Numbered from the stretch's first letter, positions 17,278 to 29,992 are shown. The stretch: DNA of 64,000 nucleotides from Mesorhizobium wenxiniae (GCF_002284535.1 NZ_NPKH01000016.1:310001-374000); one strand, 5' to 3'. The notes: generated by a model from the letters alone, not told the origin. Program-made: numbers and translations.

Positions 17278-17302
17278 GACAGAGACCTCGGTCTGGTATT
17301 CT
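17276..17302 (+). promoter_or_regulatory. Candidate sigma-70 promoter of frcBCA
   Basis: TTGACA at 17276-17281 and TATTCT at 17297-17302 with a 15-base spacer, 95 bases before the frcB start. The spacer holds a perfect short dyad AGACC-TC-GGTCT (17283-17294) that could be a second regulator site. The spacing is shorter than the optimum of 17. Confidence 0.5.
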
Positions 17303-17397
17303 GTTGGGGCAGGCGTCCACGCTGGGAGAAGTCGCTGGATGCTTTGTGCAGGTGCCGGTTGGCCGGCATCCGAAATGGTTCCACTGGGAGGAAAATC

Positions 17398-18432
17398 GTG
17401 ACCAAGACAGCACTATTGAAGTCCACCGTGTTCGCCGCGGCCGGACTGGGTCTGATGGCGTTCACCTCGGCTGCGTCCGCCGCCGATGTCGGCGCCTGCC
17501 TGATCACCAAGACCGACACCAACCCGTTCTTCGTCAAGATGAAGGAAGGTGCGACCGCGAAAGCCAAAGAACTCGGCGTCGATCTTAAGGCTTACGCCGG
17601 CAAGATCGACGGCGACAGCGAGAGCCAGGTGGCGGCGATCGAAAGCTGTATCGCCGACGGCGCCAAGGGCATCCTGATCACCGCGTCGGACACCAAGGGC
17701 ATTGTCCCGGCGGTGAAGAAGGCGCGTGACGCCGGTCTGCTCGTGATCGCGCTCGACACGCCGCTTGATCCGCTCGACGCTGCCGACGCGACCTTTGCGA
17801 CGGACAATCTGGAGGCCGGCAAGCTGATCGGCGCGTGGGCCGCCGCGACGCTCGGCGACAAGGCGAAGGATGCCAAGATCGGCTTCCTCGACCTGACGCC
17901 CTCGCAGCCGACGGTCGACGTCTTGCGCGATCAAGGCTTCATGATGGGCTACGGCATCGACGTGAAAGACCCCAACAAGATCGGCGACGAGGACGATCCG
18001 CGTATCGTCGGCCACGACGTCACCAACGGCAACGAAGAAGGCGGCCGCAAGGCGATGGAGAACCTTCTCCAGAAGGACCCTGGCATCAACGTGATCCACA
18101 CCATCAACGAGCCGGCAGCCGTCGGCGCCTACCAGGCGCTCAAGGCCGTGGGTCTCGAAGGCAATGTGCTGATCGTGTCGGTTGATGGCGGCTGCCCCGG
18201 CGTGAAGTCGGTCGCCGAGGGCGTGATCGGTGCGACCTCACAGCAATATCCGCTGCAGATGGCGGCACTCGGCATCGAAGCGATTGCCGCTTTCGCCAAG
18301 GACGGGACGAAGCCCAAGCCGACCGAAGGCAAGGATTTCTTCGACACCGGCGTCAACCTCGTGACCGACAAGCCCGCTGAGGGCGTGAAGTCCATCGACA
18401 CCAAGGAAGGCCTCGCCAAGTGCTGGGGCTGA
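17398..18432 (+). CDS. frcB: Fructose ABC transporter substrate-binding protein FrcB
   Basis: A 344-residue periplasmic binding protein (family 1, ribose/fructose type). The GTG start at 17398 follows a GGGAGGAAAA site and opens a signal peptide ending near SAASAADV (cleavage about residue 26). The mature protein reads [68 protein letters not shown] and [16 protein letters not shown]. This matches very closely my memory of S. meliloti FrcB, which binds fructose, mannose and ribose. An upstream in-frame extension lies in the promoter region and is not used. It is followed by a hairpin and frcC. Confidence 0.93.
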   Translation: MTKTALLKSTVFAAAGLGLMAFTSAASAADVGACLITKTDTNPFFVKMKEGATAKAKELGVDLKAYAGKIDGDSESQVAAIESCIADGAKGILITASDTKGIVPAVKKARDAGLLVIALDTPLDPLDAADATFATDNLEAGKLIGAWAAATLGDKAKDAKIGFLDLTPSQPTVDVLRDQGFMMGYGIDVKDPNKIGDEDDPRIVGHDVTNGNEEGGRKAMENLLQKDPGINVIHTINEPAAVGAYQALKAVGLEGNVLIVSVDGGCPGVKSVAEGVIGATSQQYPLQMAALGIEAIAAFAKDGTKPKPTEGKDFFDTGVNLVTDKPAEGVKSIDTKEGLAKCWG

Positions 18433-18460
18433 TGCCGGTCTGACAGGCAACAGAACCGAT

Positions 18461-18485
18461 CGGCCGGGGACTTGATCCCCGGCCG
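18461..18485 (+). promoter_or_regulatory. GC-rich hairpin between frcB and frcC
   Basis: A perfect 10-bp stem (CGGCCGGGGA / TCCCCGGCCG) with a 5-base loop lies 29 bases after the frcB stop. There is no T run, so it is more likely an mRNA-stabilising or attenuating hairpin than a full terminator. Such hairpins commonly allow the binding protein to be made in excess over the permease. Confidence 0.6.
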
Positions 18486-18588
18486 CTTCGGGTGGACGAT
18501 GCGCTATCGCGAGCGCGAATAATTCCGGCGGCAGATCGGAAACAGTGGACGGGCGTCGGCGCGTGGCTGAAGCCGCATGGGAGGAAAC

Positions 18589-19653
18589 ATGGCTCAGGTT
18601 CAGGAATTCGAAAAGGCTCTCTCGAACAGCGAGACAAGCGTCGCTGCTTTCGACGAGCACGGCACGTCGATTGTCAAGCGCATCCAGCACTTCCTGCATT
18701 CCACTCCGGCTGCGGTTCCGCTGATCGTGCTGGTTCTGTCGATCGCTGTCTTCGGCGTCACGATCGGAGGACGGTTTTTTTCGTCCTACACGCTGACGCT
18801 GATCCTGCAGCAGATCGCCATCGTTGGTATTCTAGGAGCCGCGCAGACGCTGGTCATCCTTACAGCCGGCATCGACCTGTCAATCGGCGTGATCATGGTG
18901 ATTTCGGCCGTGATCATGGGCAATTGCGCGGTCACCTATGGTCTGCCGACCTTGCTTGCCGTGGTGATTGGGCTTGCCGCCGGCGGGGCCTGCGGGCTGC
19001 TCAACGGGCTGCTGGTCGCGTACATGAAGCTGCCGCCCTTCATCGTCACGCTCGGCACCTGGAACATCGTCATGGCCACCAACTTCATTTATTCGGCCAA
19101 TGAGACGATCCGCGATGCCGACGTCGATGTCCAGGCGCCGCTGCTGCATTTGTTTGGCCTGAACTTCAAGATCGGCACGGCGGTGCTGACGTTCGGCGTG
19201 ATTGCCATGGTCGTGCTGGTGCTGATCCTGTGGTACGTGCTCAATCACACGGCATGGGGCCGCCATGTCTACGCCGTCGGCGACGATCCGGAGGCGGCCA
19301 AGCTGTCGGGCATCCAGACCAAGAAGGTGCTGATCTCGGTCTACACACTTGCCGGGCTGATCGCCGCTTTCGCTGCCTGGGTCTCCATCGGTCGCAACGG
19401 TTCGATCTCGCCGTCTGCCGCCGTCACCGACTACAATTTGCAGGCGATCACTGCGACGGTGATTGGCGGTATTTCCCTCTTCGGCGGACGCGGCTCGATT
19501 CTAGGCACATTGTTCGGTGCGATGATCGTCGGCGTCGTCTCGATGGGCCTCAACATGCTGGGCGCCGATCCGCAATGGAAAGTGCTGCTCACCGGTGTGC
19601 TGATCATCGGCGCCGTGGCGATCGACCAGTGGATCAGAAAGGTTTCGGTGTAA
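18589..19653 (+). CDS. frcC: Fructose ABC transporter permease FrcC
   Basis: A 354-residue RbsC/AraH-type permease (BPD_transp_2 family) with eight to ten membrane segments from about residue 40. Visible motifs are ILGAAQTLVILTAGIDLSIG, LNGLLVAYMKLPPFIVTLGT, GRHVYAVGDDPEAAKLSG (the ATPase-contact loop) and TVIGGISLFGGRGSILGT. The ATG at 18577 lies inside the ribosome binding site GGGAGGAAAC, so the start at 18589 was chosen. It should form a homodimer in the inner membrane, served by FrcB and FrcA. The stop is 2 bases before the frcA start. Confidence 0.93.
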   Translation: MAQVQEFEKALSNSETSVAAFDEHGTSIVKRIQHFLHSTPAAVPLIVLVLSIAVFGVTIGGRFFSSYTLTLILQQIAIVGILGAAQTLVILTAGIDLSIGVIMVISAVIMGNCAVTYGLPTLLAVVIGLAAGGACGLLNGLLVAYMKLPPFIVTLGTWNIVMATNFIYSANETIRDADVDVQAPLLHLFGLNFKIGTAVLTFGVIAMVVLVLILWYVLNHTAWGRHVYAVGDDPEAAKLSGIQTKKVLISVYTLAGLIAAFAAWVSIGRNGSISPSAAVTDYNLQAITATVIGGISLFGGRGSILGTLFGAMIVGVVSMGLNMLGADPQWKVLLTGVLIIGAVAIDQWIRKVSV

Positions 19654-19655
19654 CC

Positions 19656-20438
<783 letters not shown>

Positions 20439-20506
20439 TGCATGTCGCCCAAAAGCATGCCCTCGGGCGCGAACCGAGCGCAGCGGTTTTGGGACAACGA
20501 CATGCA
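20439..20506. repeat. Palindromic intergenic repeat, rhizobial type
   Basis: TGCATGTCG at 20439-20447 pairs with CGACATGCA at 20498-20506, and CCCAAAA with TTTTGGG inside. The centre contains GAACCGAGCGCAGCGG. This pattern (GCATGTCG..CCCAAAA..TTTTGGG..CGACATGC) is familiar as a recurrent intergenic palindrome in rhizobia. It begins at the frcA stop codon and could help end the transcript. Confidence 0.65.
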
Positions 20507-20516
20507 CATAAGTAAG

Positions 20517-20565
20517 AACTTAAGGCGCGTCGCAGAGGCCCCCCAAACGCGACGCGCTTTAAGTT
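20517..20565 (+). terminator. Long inverted repeat after frcA, possible terminator
   Basis: AACTTAAGGCGCGTCGC (20517-20533) pairs with GCGACGCGCTTTAAGTT (20549-20565) through 17 positions with one G-T pair, around a 15-base loop. The GC-rich core is followed by TTT. It probably ends the frcBCA transcript. A further imperfect stem (20569-20578 with 20593-20602) precedes glgP. Confidence 0.55.
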
Positions 20566-20693
20566 GCTAGGTTGCCGCAGGTAAGCTTCCCCGCGGCAAT
20601 CTAACTCGATTGAACGCACAACAATATGCGCTAGCATAGGCTGGGAGGAATGGTGAAAGCCGGTATGATCATGGCAACCGCACGAGAGGCAGC

Positions 20694-23156
20694 ATGACGC
20701 GCGCGATGACATCCAAAGCTCCCATTCTCGAAAACTCCGATCCCAAGGCGCTTGCCGATGAAGTCTTGAAGGCCCTCAAATACAGGCTCGGCAAGGGTAC
20801 CAGCGTCGCGACGCAATACGACTGGCTCACCGCCTCGATCAAGGTCGTGCGCGACCATATCGTCGATCATTGGATGCAGGCGACGCAAGAGGCCTACGCC
20901 CATCAGGAAAAGCGCGTCTATTACTTGTCACTGGAATTCCTCATCGGCCGCCTGATGCGCGACGCCTTCTCCAATCTTGGCCTGATGGATAATATGCGCG
21001 AAGCGCTGCGGTCTCTCGGCGTCGACCTCGACCTCATCGCGGCCCTCGAGCCAGATGCAGCGCTTGGCAATGGCGGTCTTGGCCGGCTCGCCGCCTGCTT
21101 CATGGAAAGCATGGCAACCGTCGACATTCCCGCGCATGGCTATGGCATTCGCTACGCCAATGGCATGTTTCGGCAGGAAATCCATGGCGGCTGGCAGGTT
21201 GAGCTGCCCGAGACCTGGCTCGATCACGGCAACCCTTGGGAGTTCGAGCGGCGCGAACGTTCTTTCGAGGTCGGTTTCGGCGGCTCGGTCGAATCGATCA
21301 CATCGAAGGACGGCAGGCTTGAGCGCCACGTCTGGAAGCCGATCGAACATGTTCTGGCGGTTGCCTACGATACGCCGGTGGTTGGCTGGCGGGCCAACCG
21401 CGTCAACACGCTGCGGCTCTGGTCCAGCATGCCGATCGATCCGATCCTGCTCGACAAGTTCAACGCCGGCGACCACATCGGTGCGCTCGCCGAAAGCAAC
21501 AAGGCCGATGCCTTGTCGCGCGTCCTTTACCCTGCTGATTCCCACAAGGCCGGTCAGGAGCTGCGGCTTAGGCAAGAGTATTTCTTTTCCAGCGCATCGT
21601 TGCAGGACATTATCCAGCGTCATCTCAGCCAGTATGGCGACCTGCAGTCGCTGCCCGACAAGGCGGCGATCCATCTGAACGACACCCATCCGGCCATCGC
21701 GGTGGCCGAGCTGATGCGCCTGTTGATGGACGTCCACGGCATGGATTTCGATCAGGCCTGGAGTATCACCAAGCGTACTTTCGGCTACACCAACCACACG
21801 CTGCTTCCCGAAGCGCTCGAAAGCTGGCCGGTGCCGCTGTTCGAGCGGCTGTTGCCGCGCCATATGCAGATCGTCTACGCCATCAACGCCGAAGTGCTGC
21901 TGGAGGCGCGCGCCTCCGACCAGTTTTCTGACGAGCAGATCAGCCAGATCTCGCTGATACAGGAGAATGGCGAGCGCCGGGTGCGCATGGGCAATCTGGC
22001 CTTTGTCGGCTCGCACTCGATCAACGGCGTCTCTGCCCTTCACACCGAGCTGATGAAGGAAACGGTGTTTGCCGAGCTCCATAGGCTCTACCCCGACCGC
22101 ATCAACAACAAGACCAACGGCATCACGCCGCGGCGCTGGCTGATCCAGTGCAATCCCGGTCTCACCGCGCTCACCCGCGAGGCGATCGGCGACCGCTTCC
22201 TCGACGATATAGACGCAATCAAGGAGCTCGATGGTTTTGCCGACGACGCCCCCTTCCGCGACAAGTTCGCGGCAGTCAAGCGGGCGAACAAGGCCAAGCT
22301 TGCCAATCTCGTCGCCGACCGCCTCGGCATCAAGGTCGATCCCTCGGCGCTGTTCGACATCCAGATCAAGCGCATCCACGAATACAAGCGCCAGCTCCTG
22401 AATATCCTTGAAACAGTCGCCCTCTACGACCAGATCCGCTCCCATCCGGAGCGCAACTGGATGCCACGCGTCAAGTTCTTTGGCGGCAAGGCAGCGCCCA
22501 GCTATCACAACGCCAAGCTGATCATCAAACTCGCCAACGACGTCGCCAAGGTCATCAACCGCGACCCGGCCGTTCGCGGCTTGCTCAAAGTGGTGTTCGT
22601 GCCGAACTACAATGTCAGCCTGGCCGAGATCATGATGCCGGCCGCCGATCTTTCAGAGCAGATATCGACCGCCGGCATGGAAGCCTCCGGCACCGGCAAC
22701 ATGAAGTTCGCGCTGAACGGTGCGCTGACCATCGGCACGCTTGACGGCGCCAATGTCGAGATCAAGGAATGCGTCGGCGACGACAACATCTTCATTTTCG
22801 GCCTGACCACCGAAGAGGTCGCCGAGCGACGCAGCAACGGCTACGATCCGCGATCGGTGATCGGAGCCTCTTCCGAACTGGCGCAGGCCGTGGCTGCCGT
22901 TTCGTCGGGCGTCTTTTCGCCTGACGATCCGGAACGCTATCGCGACCTGATGAACGGCCTCTATCAGAGCGACTGGTTCATGGTCGCCGCCGATTTCGAT
23001 GCCTACGCCGCCACCCAGCGCGAAGTTGACGCCGTCTGGCGCAACAGCCCGGATTGGTACGCCAAGGCAATCCGCAATGTTGCCCGCGTCGGCTGGTTCT
23101 CGTCCGACCGTACGATCCGCCAATATGCGAAAGAAATCTGGAACGTGCCGGTCTGA
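20694..23156 (+). CDS. glgP: Glycogen phosphorylase
   Basis: An 820-residue PLP-dependent alpha-glucan phosphorylase that releases glucose-1-phosphate from glycogen in the cytoplasm. Diagnostic segments are YYLSLEFLIGRL near the N-terminus, GNGGLGRLAACF, YGIRYANGMFRQ, LNDTHPAIAVAELMRLL, NKTNGITPRRWL, the glucan/phosphate-site KRIHEYKRQLLNIL and the PLP-lysine block SGTGNMKFALNGALTIGTLD with Lys671. The length equals that of bacterial GlgP. The start at 20694 has GAGAGG upstream; an ATG at 20706 is possible. It is the first gene of a glycogen operon, 58 bases before glgB. Confidence 0.96.
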   Translation: MTRAMTSKAPILENSDPKALADEVLKALKYRLGKGTSVATQYDWLTASIKVVRDHIVDHWMQATQEAYAHQEKRVYYLSLEFLIGRLMRDAFSNLGLMDNMREALRSLGVDLDLIAALEPDAALGNGGLGRLAACFMESMATVDIPAHGYGIRYANGMFRQEIHGGWQVELPETWLDHGNPWEFERRERSFEVGFGGSVESITSKDGRLERHVWKPIEHVLAVAYDTPVVGWRANRVNTLRLWSSMPIDPILLDKFNAGDHIGALAESNKADALSRVLYPADSHKAGQELRLRQEYFFSSASLQDIIQRHLSQYGDLQSLPDKAAIHLNDTHPAIAVAELMRLLMDVHGMDFDQAWSITKRTFGYTNHTLLPEALESWPVPLFERLLPRHMQIVYAINAEVLLEARASDQFSDEQISQISLIQENGERRVRMGNLAFVGSHSINGVSALHTELMKETVFAELHRLYPDRINNKTNGITPRRWLIQCNPGLTALTREAIGDRFLDDIDAIKELDGFADDAPFRDKFAAVKRANKAKLANLVADRLGIKVDPSALFDIQIKRIHEYKRQLLNILETVALYDQIRSHPERNWMPRVKFFGGKAAPSYHNAKLIIKLANDVAKVINRDPAVRGLLKVVFVPNYNVSLAEIMMPAADLSEQISTAGMEASGTGNMKFALNGALTIGTLDGANVEIKECVGDDNIFIFGLTTEEVAERRSNGYDPRSVIGASSELAQAVAAVSSGVFSPDDPERYRDLMNGLYQSDWFMVAADFDAYAATQREVDAVWRNSPDWYAKAIRNVARVGWFSSDRTIRQYAKEIWNVPV

Positions 23157-23214
23157 TATGATTGCATGAGGCCACTAACAACGTGGTCCGGGTGCCGGGG
23201 AGGGTCACTGCCTG

Positions 23215-25428
23215 ATGAGGAAGCCACGCGCGACCGCTGCGACAAGCGGGCCGGATGGACTGGCTTCAGCCGGTGATGTCGCGGCAATTGTCGCCGGCAC
23301 GCATAGTGACCCTTTCGCTGTCCTCGGTGTGCACGAGGTTGACAACAGCTTTGTCGCCCGCTGCTTCGTCCCTCATGCCGAGTTCGTCACTGCCTATACG
23401 CTGACCGGCAAGAAAGCCGGCGAACTCTCCAGGCGCGACGAAGGCGGCTTCTTCGAGGGCCGCCTGTCGCTCAGAAAGCGTCAGCCGCTGCGCTATCACG
23501 CGCGCAATGCCGGTGGTGACTGGTGGCTGACCGATCCCTATTCGTTCGGTCCGGTGCTCGGTCCGCTGGACGACTATTACATCGCCGAAGGTTCGCACCT
23601 CAGGCTGTTCGACAAGCTTGGTGCGCATCTCATCGATCACGAGGGTGCATCCGGCGTGCATTTCGCCGTCTGGGCGCCCAATGCAAGGCGCGTCTCGGTG
23701 GTCGGCGACTTCAATGAATGGGATGGCCGCCGGCATACGATGCGCGTCCGCCGCGACACCGGCATCTGGGAGTTGTTCATTCCCGACATCGGCGCCGGCC
23801 GGCCCTACAAATACGAGATCATCGGGCCCGATGGCGTGAGGCTGCCGCTGAAGGCCGATCCGTTCGCTTTCAAGTCCGAACTGCGCCCGGCCACGGCTTC
23901 GGTGACGGCGCTTCCGCCGGCGCATCAATGGGGTGACGAGGCGCATCGCAATTTCTGGCGCAACGCCGATCCCAGGCGCGAGGCGGTGTCGATCTATGAG
24001 GTCCATGCCGGCTCCTGGCAGCTTCACGACGACGGCAGCTTCCTGTCATGGGACGAACTTGCCGGCCGGCTGATCCCATACGTCGTAGACACGGGTTTCA
24101 CCCACATCGAATTCATGCCGATCTCCGAACATCCCTATGATCCGTCCTGGGGTTACCAGACGACCGGCCTCTACGCGCCGTCGGCCCGCTTCGGCGATCC
24201 GGACGGTTTTGCCCGGTTCGTCGACGGCGCCCACCGCGCCGGCCTCGGCGTCATCCTCGACTGGGTGCCGGCACATTTTCCGGTGGACGCGCATGGCCTG
24301 GCCAATTTCGACGGCACCGCGCTCTATGAGCATGCCGACCCGCGCAAGGGCTTCCATCCCGACTGGAACACCGCGATCTACAATTTCGGCCGGCGCGAGG
24401 TCGTCTCGTTCCTCGTCAACAATGCGCTGTTTTGGGCCGAGAAGTACCACGTCGATGGTTTGCGGGTCGATGCCGTCGCCTCGATGCTCTACCTCGACTA
24501 TTCGCGCAAGGCCGGCGAATGGATTCCCAACGAAAAGGGTGGGCGCGAGAACCTTGAGGCGGTCAGCTTCCTCCAGAGGATGAACAAGGAGGTCTACGGC
24601 CATCATCCTGGCGTGATGACGATTGCCGAGGAATCGACCTCATGGCCAAGAGTTTCGCAGCCGGTGCATGAGGGCGGGCTGGGTTTTGGCTTCAAGTGGA
24701 ACATGGGATTCATGCACGACACGCTGGAGTATTTCTCCAAGGAGCCAATTTTTCGCAAGCATCATCACAGCGACATCACCTTCGGACTGGTCTACGCCTT
24801 CAGCGAGAATTTCGTGCTGCCGCTCTCCCATGACGAGGTCGTGCACGGCAAAGGGACGCTGCTCGGCAAGATGGCCGGCGACGACTGGCAGAAATTCGCG
24901 ACGCTGCGCGCATACTACGCCTTCATGTGGGGTTACCCCGGCAAAAAGCTGTTGTTCATGGGGCAGGAATTCGCCCAGCGCCGCGAGTGGAGCGAGGCGC
25001 GCGCGCTCGACTGGAACCTGCTCGATTTCCAGGCCCATCGCGGCGTCTGGCAGACCGTGCGCGATCTCAACTATCTCTACCGCTCACGCCCGGCATTGCA
25101 TGCTCGCGATTGCGAGCCGGAAGGCTTTTCCTGGCTGATCGTCGACGATAGCGCGAACTCTGTCTTTGCCTGGCTGCGCAGCGCGCCGGGCGGAAACCCG
25201 GTTGCCGTCATCTCCAATTTTACACCGGTGCCCCGTGACGATTATCGCGTGCCGTTGCCGACGGCTGGAAGATGGCGCGAAATCATCAACACGGACGCCA
25301 CCGACTATGGCGGTTCCGGCAAGGGCAATGGCGGTGCCGTCGAGGCTCGGGCGGAAGGAGGAGGCATCTCGGCGACGATCCTGTTGCCGCCACTGTCGAC
25401 GATCATGCTCGAATTTGCTCCGGACTAA
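23215..25428 (+). CDS. glgB: 1,4-alpha-glucan branching enzyme
   Basis: A 737-residue GH13 branching enzyme that forms alpha-1,6 branches in glycogen. The order is an N-terminal extension (DPFAVLGVHEV), a CBM48 domain (GVHFAVWAPNARRVSVVGDFN), the catalytic barrel and a C-terminal beta domain. Catalytic residues by motif are the nucleophile Asp419 in DGLRVDAVASM, acid/base Glu472 in TIAEESTSWP and Asp540 in LPLSHDEVVHGK. The spacing equals that of E. coli GlgB (405, 458, 526) with a constant offset of 14. It is followed 30 bases later by glgC. Confidence 0.97.
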   Translation: MRKPRATAATSGPDGLASAGDVAAIVAGTHSDPFAVLGVHEVDNSFVARCFVPHAEFVTAYTLTGKKAGELSRRDEGGFFEGRLSLRKRQPLRYHARNAGGDWWLTDPYSFGPVLGPLDDYYIAEGSHLRLFDKLGAHLIDHEGASGVHFAVWAPNARRVSVVGDFNEWDGRRHTMRVRRDTGIWELFIPDIGAGRPYKYEIIGPDGVRLPLKADPFAFKSELRPATASVTALPPAHQWGDEAHRNFWRNADPRREAVSIYEVHAGSWQLHDDGSFLSWDELAGRLIPYVVDTGFTHIEFMPISEHPYDPSWGYQTTGLYAPSARFGDPDGFARFVDGAHRAGLGVILDWVPAHFPVDAHGLANFDGTALYEHADPRKGFHPDWNTAIYNFGRREVVSFLVNNALFWAEKYHVDGLRVDAVASMLYLDYSRKAGEWIPNEKGGRENLEAVSFLQRMNKEVYGHHPGVMTIAEESTSWPRVSQPVHEGGLGFGFKWNMGFMHDTLEYFSKEPIFRKHHHSDITFGLVYAFSENFVLPLSHDEVVHGKGTLLGKMAGDDWQKFATLRAYYAFMWGYPGKKLLFMGQEFAQRREWSEARALDWNLLDFQAHRGVWQTVRDLNYLYRSRPALHARDCEPEGFSWLIVDDSANSVFAWLRSAPGGNPVAVISNFTPVPRDDYRVPLPTAGRWREIINTDATDYGGSGKGNGGAVEARAEGGGISATILLPPLSTIMLEFAPD

Positions 25429-25458
25429 GCGATGTCTCGCGTAACTTGGGAGGATAAA

Positions 25459-26724
25459 ATGGCAGAGATAAAACGGACCCAGCCGCTGGCGCGCGATGCC
25501 ATGGCCTATGTTCTGGCCGGCGGCCGTGGCAGCCGCCTCAAGGAATTGACCGACCGGCGCGCCAAGCCCGCAGTCTATTTCGGCGGCAAGACGCGCATCA
25601 TCGATTTTGCGCTCTCCAATGCGCTCAATTCCGGTATTCGCCGCCTCGGCGTCGCCACTCAGTACAAGGCACACTCGCTGATCCGCCACCTGCAGCGCGG
25701 CTGGAACTTCCTGCGGCCCGAGCGCAACGAAAGCTTCGATATCCTGCCGGCCAGCCAGCGCGTGTCGGAAACGCAATGGTATGAGGGCACGGCCGACGCC
25801 GTCTACCAGAACATCGACATCATCGAGGCCTACGGGCCCGAATACATGGTCATCCTGGCCGGCGACCACGTCTACAAGATGGACTACGAGCTGATGCTTC
25901 GCCAGCATGTCGACGCCGGCGCCGACGTCACCGTCGGCTGCCTCGAAGTGCCACGCATGGAGGCGACCGGCTTCGGCGTCATGCATGTCGATGCCAAGGA
26001 CACCATCATCTCCTTCATCGAGAAACCGGCCGATCCGCCCGGCATTCCAGACAAACCGGATTTTGCCCTGGCTTCAATGGGCATCTACGTGTTCAAGACC
26101 AAGTTCCTGATGGAGCAACTGCGCCGCGACGCGGCCGAGCCCGGCTCAAGCCGCGACTTCGGCAAGGACATCATCCCCTATGTCGTCGAGCACGGGAAGG
26201 CGATCGCCCATCGCTTCGCCAAATCCTGCGTGCGCTCGACGGCCGAGAACGAAGCCTACTGGCGCGATGTTGGGACGGTCGACGCCTATTGGGAAGCCAA
26301 TATCGACCTCACCGACATCACGCCGGAGCTCGACCTCTACGACCGCGACTGGCCGATCTGGACCTATGCGGAGCTGAAGCCGCCGGCAAAGTTCGTGCAT
26401 GACGAGGATGGCCGCCGCGGCTCGGCTGTGTCGTCGCTCGTATCAGGTGATTGCATCGTCTCTGGTGCTTCGCTGAAGCGAAGCCTGATCTTCACCGGCG
26501 CGCGCATCAACTCCTATTCGACGCTCGAGGAAGTCGTCATGCTGCCAGACTGCCAGGTCGGCCGGAACGCAAGATTGAAGCGCGTGGTGATCGACCATGG
26601 CGTGAGGATACCGGAGGGGCTGGTGGTCGGCGAGGATCCCGTTCTCGACGCCAAGCGCTTCCGCGTTTCCGAAAAGGGCATCTGCCTCGTCACGCAGGTC
26701 ATGATCGACAAACTGGGATTGTAA
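25459..26724 (+). CDS. glgC: Glucose-1-phosphate adenylyltransferase
   Basis: A 421-residue ADP-glucose pyrophosphorylase, the committed step of glycogen synthesis. The start at 25459 has a perfect GGGAGGATAAA site; an ATG at 25432 would add nine unconserved residues. Motifs are the nucleotide-binding [66 protein letters not shown], the glucose-1-phosphate site [24 protein letters not shown] and a left-handed beta-helix C-terminus. Enzymes of this alphaproteobacterial group are allosterically activated by fructose-6-phosphate and pyruvate, known from Agrobacterium. Confidence 0.97.
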   Translation: MAEIKRTQPLARDAMAYVLAGGRGSRLKELTDRRAKPAVYFGGKTRIIDFALSNALNSGIRRLGVATQYKAHSLIRHLQRGWNFLRPERNESFDILPASQRVSETQWYEGTADAVYQNIDIIEAYGPEYMVILAGDHVYKMDYELMLRQHVDAGADVTVGCLEVPRMEATGFGVMHVDAKDTIISFIEKPADPPGIPDKPDFALASMGIYVFKTKFLMEQLRRDAAEPGSSRDFGKDIIPYVVEHGKAIAHRFAKSCVRSTAENEAYWRDVGTVDAYWEANIDLTDITPELDLYDRDWPIWTYAELKPPAKFVHDEDGRRGSAVSSLVSGDCIVSGASLKRSLIFTGARINSYSTLEEVVMLPDCQVGRNARLKRVVIDHGVRIPEGLVVGEDPVLDAKRFRVSEKGICLVTQVMIDKLGL

Positions 26725-26727
26725 TGA

Positions 26728-28173
26728 ATGCAGGTTCTGTCGGTCACGCCCGAAATATTTCCTCTGATCAAGACTGGCGGGCTTGCCGACGTGACCGGCG
26801 CATTACCCATCGCGCTCGCCGGCAAGGGCGTGACGATGCGCACGCTTGTTCCCGGCTATCCCCAGGTGATGGATGCCTTCAAAAGGAAAAAGCCCGTTCA
26901 CCAATATCCGCTGCTGCAAGGCGGCAAGGCGTCGGTCCATGCCGCCCAGATTGCCGGGCTCGACCTGTTCGTGCTCGACGCGCCGCATCTGTTCGATCGT
27001 CCCGGCGGTCCCTATGGCAACGCCACCGGCGCCGACTGGCCGGACAATTGGCGGCGTTTCGCGGCCTTGAGCCAGGTTGGCGGCGACATCGCCGGCGGCG
27101 CCATCTCGGGCTACCAGCCGGATATCGTCCATGCCCATGACTGGCAATCGGCGATGACGCTGGCCTATATGCGCTACGGCAAGGCGGTCGGCACGCCGTC
27201 GATGATAACCGTCCATAACCTGGCTTTCCAGGGTCAGTTCGGCGCCGGCATCTTTGGCGAGCTTGGCTTGCCCGCGGCGGCCATGGCGCTCGACGGCGTC
27301 GAGTATTATGGTGGCGTCGGTTTCCTCAAGGCTGGCCTGCAGGCCGCCTGGGCGATCACCACAGTCAGTCCGACCTATGCGCAGGAGATCCGCTCGCCGG
27401 AATTCGGCATGGGGCTCGATGGCCTCCTCAACATGCGCTCCGTCGATCTCTATGGCATCGTCAACGGCATCGACACCGAGATATGGAACCCTGAGACCGA
27501 CAAGCATTTAGTCTCCAACTACACGGCGAAGACATTGAAGGCGCGGCACCCCAACCGGACCGCCGTCGAGGATCGTTTCAACCTTGACCGCGACGACAGC
27601 CCGATCGTCTGCGTCATCAGCCGGCTCACCTGGCAGAAGGGAATGGACATACTGGCAGCGGCCGTCGACGGAATCGTTGCCAGGGGCGCGCGTTTGGCGA
27701 TCCTGGGGTCTGGCGACGCCGGCCTCGAAGGTGCCCTCCTGGCCGCCGCCGCTCGCCATCGCGGTCGCATCGGCGTCGTCGTCGGTTATGACGAGGCGCT
27801 TTCCCACACCATGCAGGGCGGCTGTGACGCGATCATAATCCCGTCGCGCTTCGAGCCTTGCGGGCTGACGCAGCTTTACGGCTTGCGCTATGGCTGCGTG
27901 CCGCTCGTCGCCCGCACCGGCGGCCTTGCCGACACCGTCATCGACGCCAATGAAGCGGCGATATCGGCAGGTGTGGCGACCGGCTTCCAGTTCGCACCCG
28001 CCGATGCCGGCGCCTTGCTGCACGCCATCCGCCGACTGGTCGAGGCACACGCCAACCCCATGGTCTGGACGTCGATGCAGCGGCAAGGCATGAAGGCGGA
28101 TGTGTCGTGGGATAAAAGCGCAGAAAAATACCTTCAACTCTATCGCTTGCTGCTTTCGAAAAGGGCTGTCTGA
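26728..28173 (+). CDS. glgA: Glycogen synthase (ADP-glucose)
   Basis: A 481-residue GT5 glycosyltransferase that extends alpha-1,4-glucan with ADP-glucose. The N-terminal [13 protein letters not shown] carries the ADP-glucose-binding Lys15. [15 protein letters not shown] and [14 protein letters not shown] follow in the N-domain. The C-domain has [13 protein letters not shown], the [20 protein letters not shown] donor site and [12 protein letters not shown]. It starts 3 bases after the glgC stop with no obvious strong site, so coupling is likely. The length is normal. Confidence 0.97.
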   Translation: MQVLSVTPEIFPLIKTGGLADVTGALPIALAGKGVTMRTLVPGYPQVMDAFKRKKPVHQYPLLQGGKASVHAAQIAGLDLFVLDAPHLFDRPGGPYGNATGADWPDNWRRFAALSQVGGDIAGGAISGYQPDIVHAHDWQSAMTLAYMRYGKAVGTPSMITVHNLAFQGQFGAGIFGELGLPAAAMALDGVEYYGGVGFLKAGLQAAWAITTVSPTYAQEIRSPEFGMGLDGLLNMRSVDLYGIVNGIDTEIWNPETDKHLVSNYTAKTLKARHPNRTAVEDRFNLDRDDSPIVCVISRLTWQKGMDILAAAVDGIVARGARLAILGSGDAGLEGALLAAAARHRGRIGVVVGYDEALSHTMQGGCDAIIIPSRFEPCGLTQLYGLRYGCVPLVARTGGLADTVIDANEAAISAGVATGFQFAPADAGALLHAIRRLVEAHANPMVWTSMQRQGMKADVSWDKSAEKYLQLYRLLLSKRAV

Positions 28174-29808
<1,635 letters not shown>

Positions 29809-29828
29809 AGCTGGCGCGGCGCGCCTTT

Positions 29829-29970
29829 CCTTCTCCCCTTGTGGGAGAAGGTGGATTGGCGCGTAGCGCCGAGCCGGATGAGGGGTGTTGGACGGAGTGC
29901 TGTCGGTGCCTAGCTGGAGCACCCCTCATCCGTCGCCTTTGGCGACACCTTCTCCCACAAGGGAAGAAGG
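29829..29970. repeat. Rhizobial palindromic element between pgm and glgX
   Basis: The left arm CCTTCTCCCCTTGTGGGAG with AAGGTG (29829-29853) is mirrored by CACC with TTCTCCCACAAGGGAAGAAGG (29946-29970). Inside, GGATGAGGGGTG near 29875 mirrors CACCCCTCATCC at 29920-29931. The whole forms one long interrupted hairpin. This CCTTCTCCC..GGATGAGGGGTG pattern is a very common intergenic repeat in Mesorhizobium and relatives. Its right end lies only 22 bases before the chosen glgX start. Confidence 0.85.
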
Positions 29971-29992
29971 GGGAGCCAACCTGCTGCTGCGA

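Noticed and set aside
20928-22508. 526-codon open frame on the - strand within glgP
   Set aside because: Antisense to a perfectly conserved glycogen phosphorylase, with no recognisable domain. High GC alone explains the lack of stops.
29885-29992. Longer N-terminus for GlgX reading through the palindromic repeat
   Set aside because: These residues are translations of a known repeat type and not part of the CBM48 start; a GTG at 29993 or 29999 fits better.
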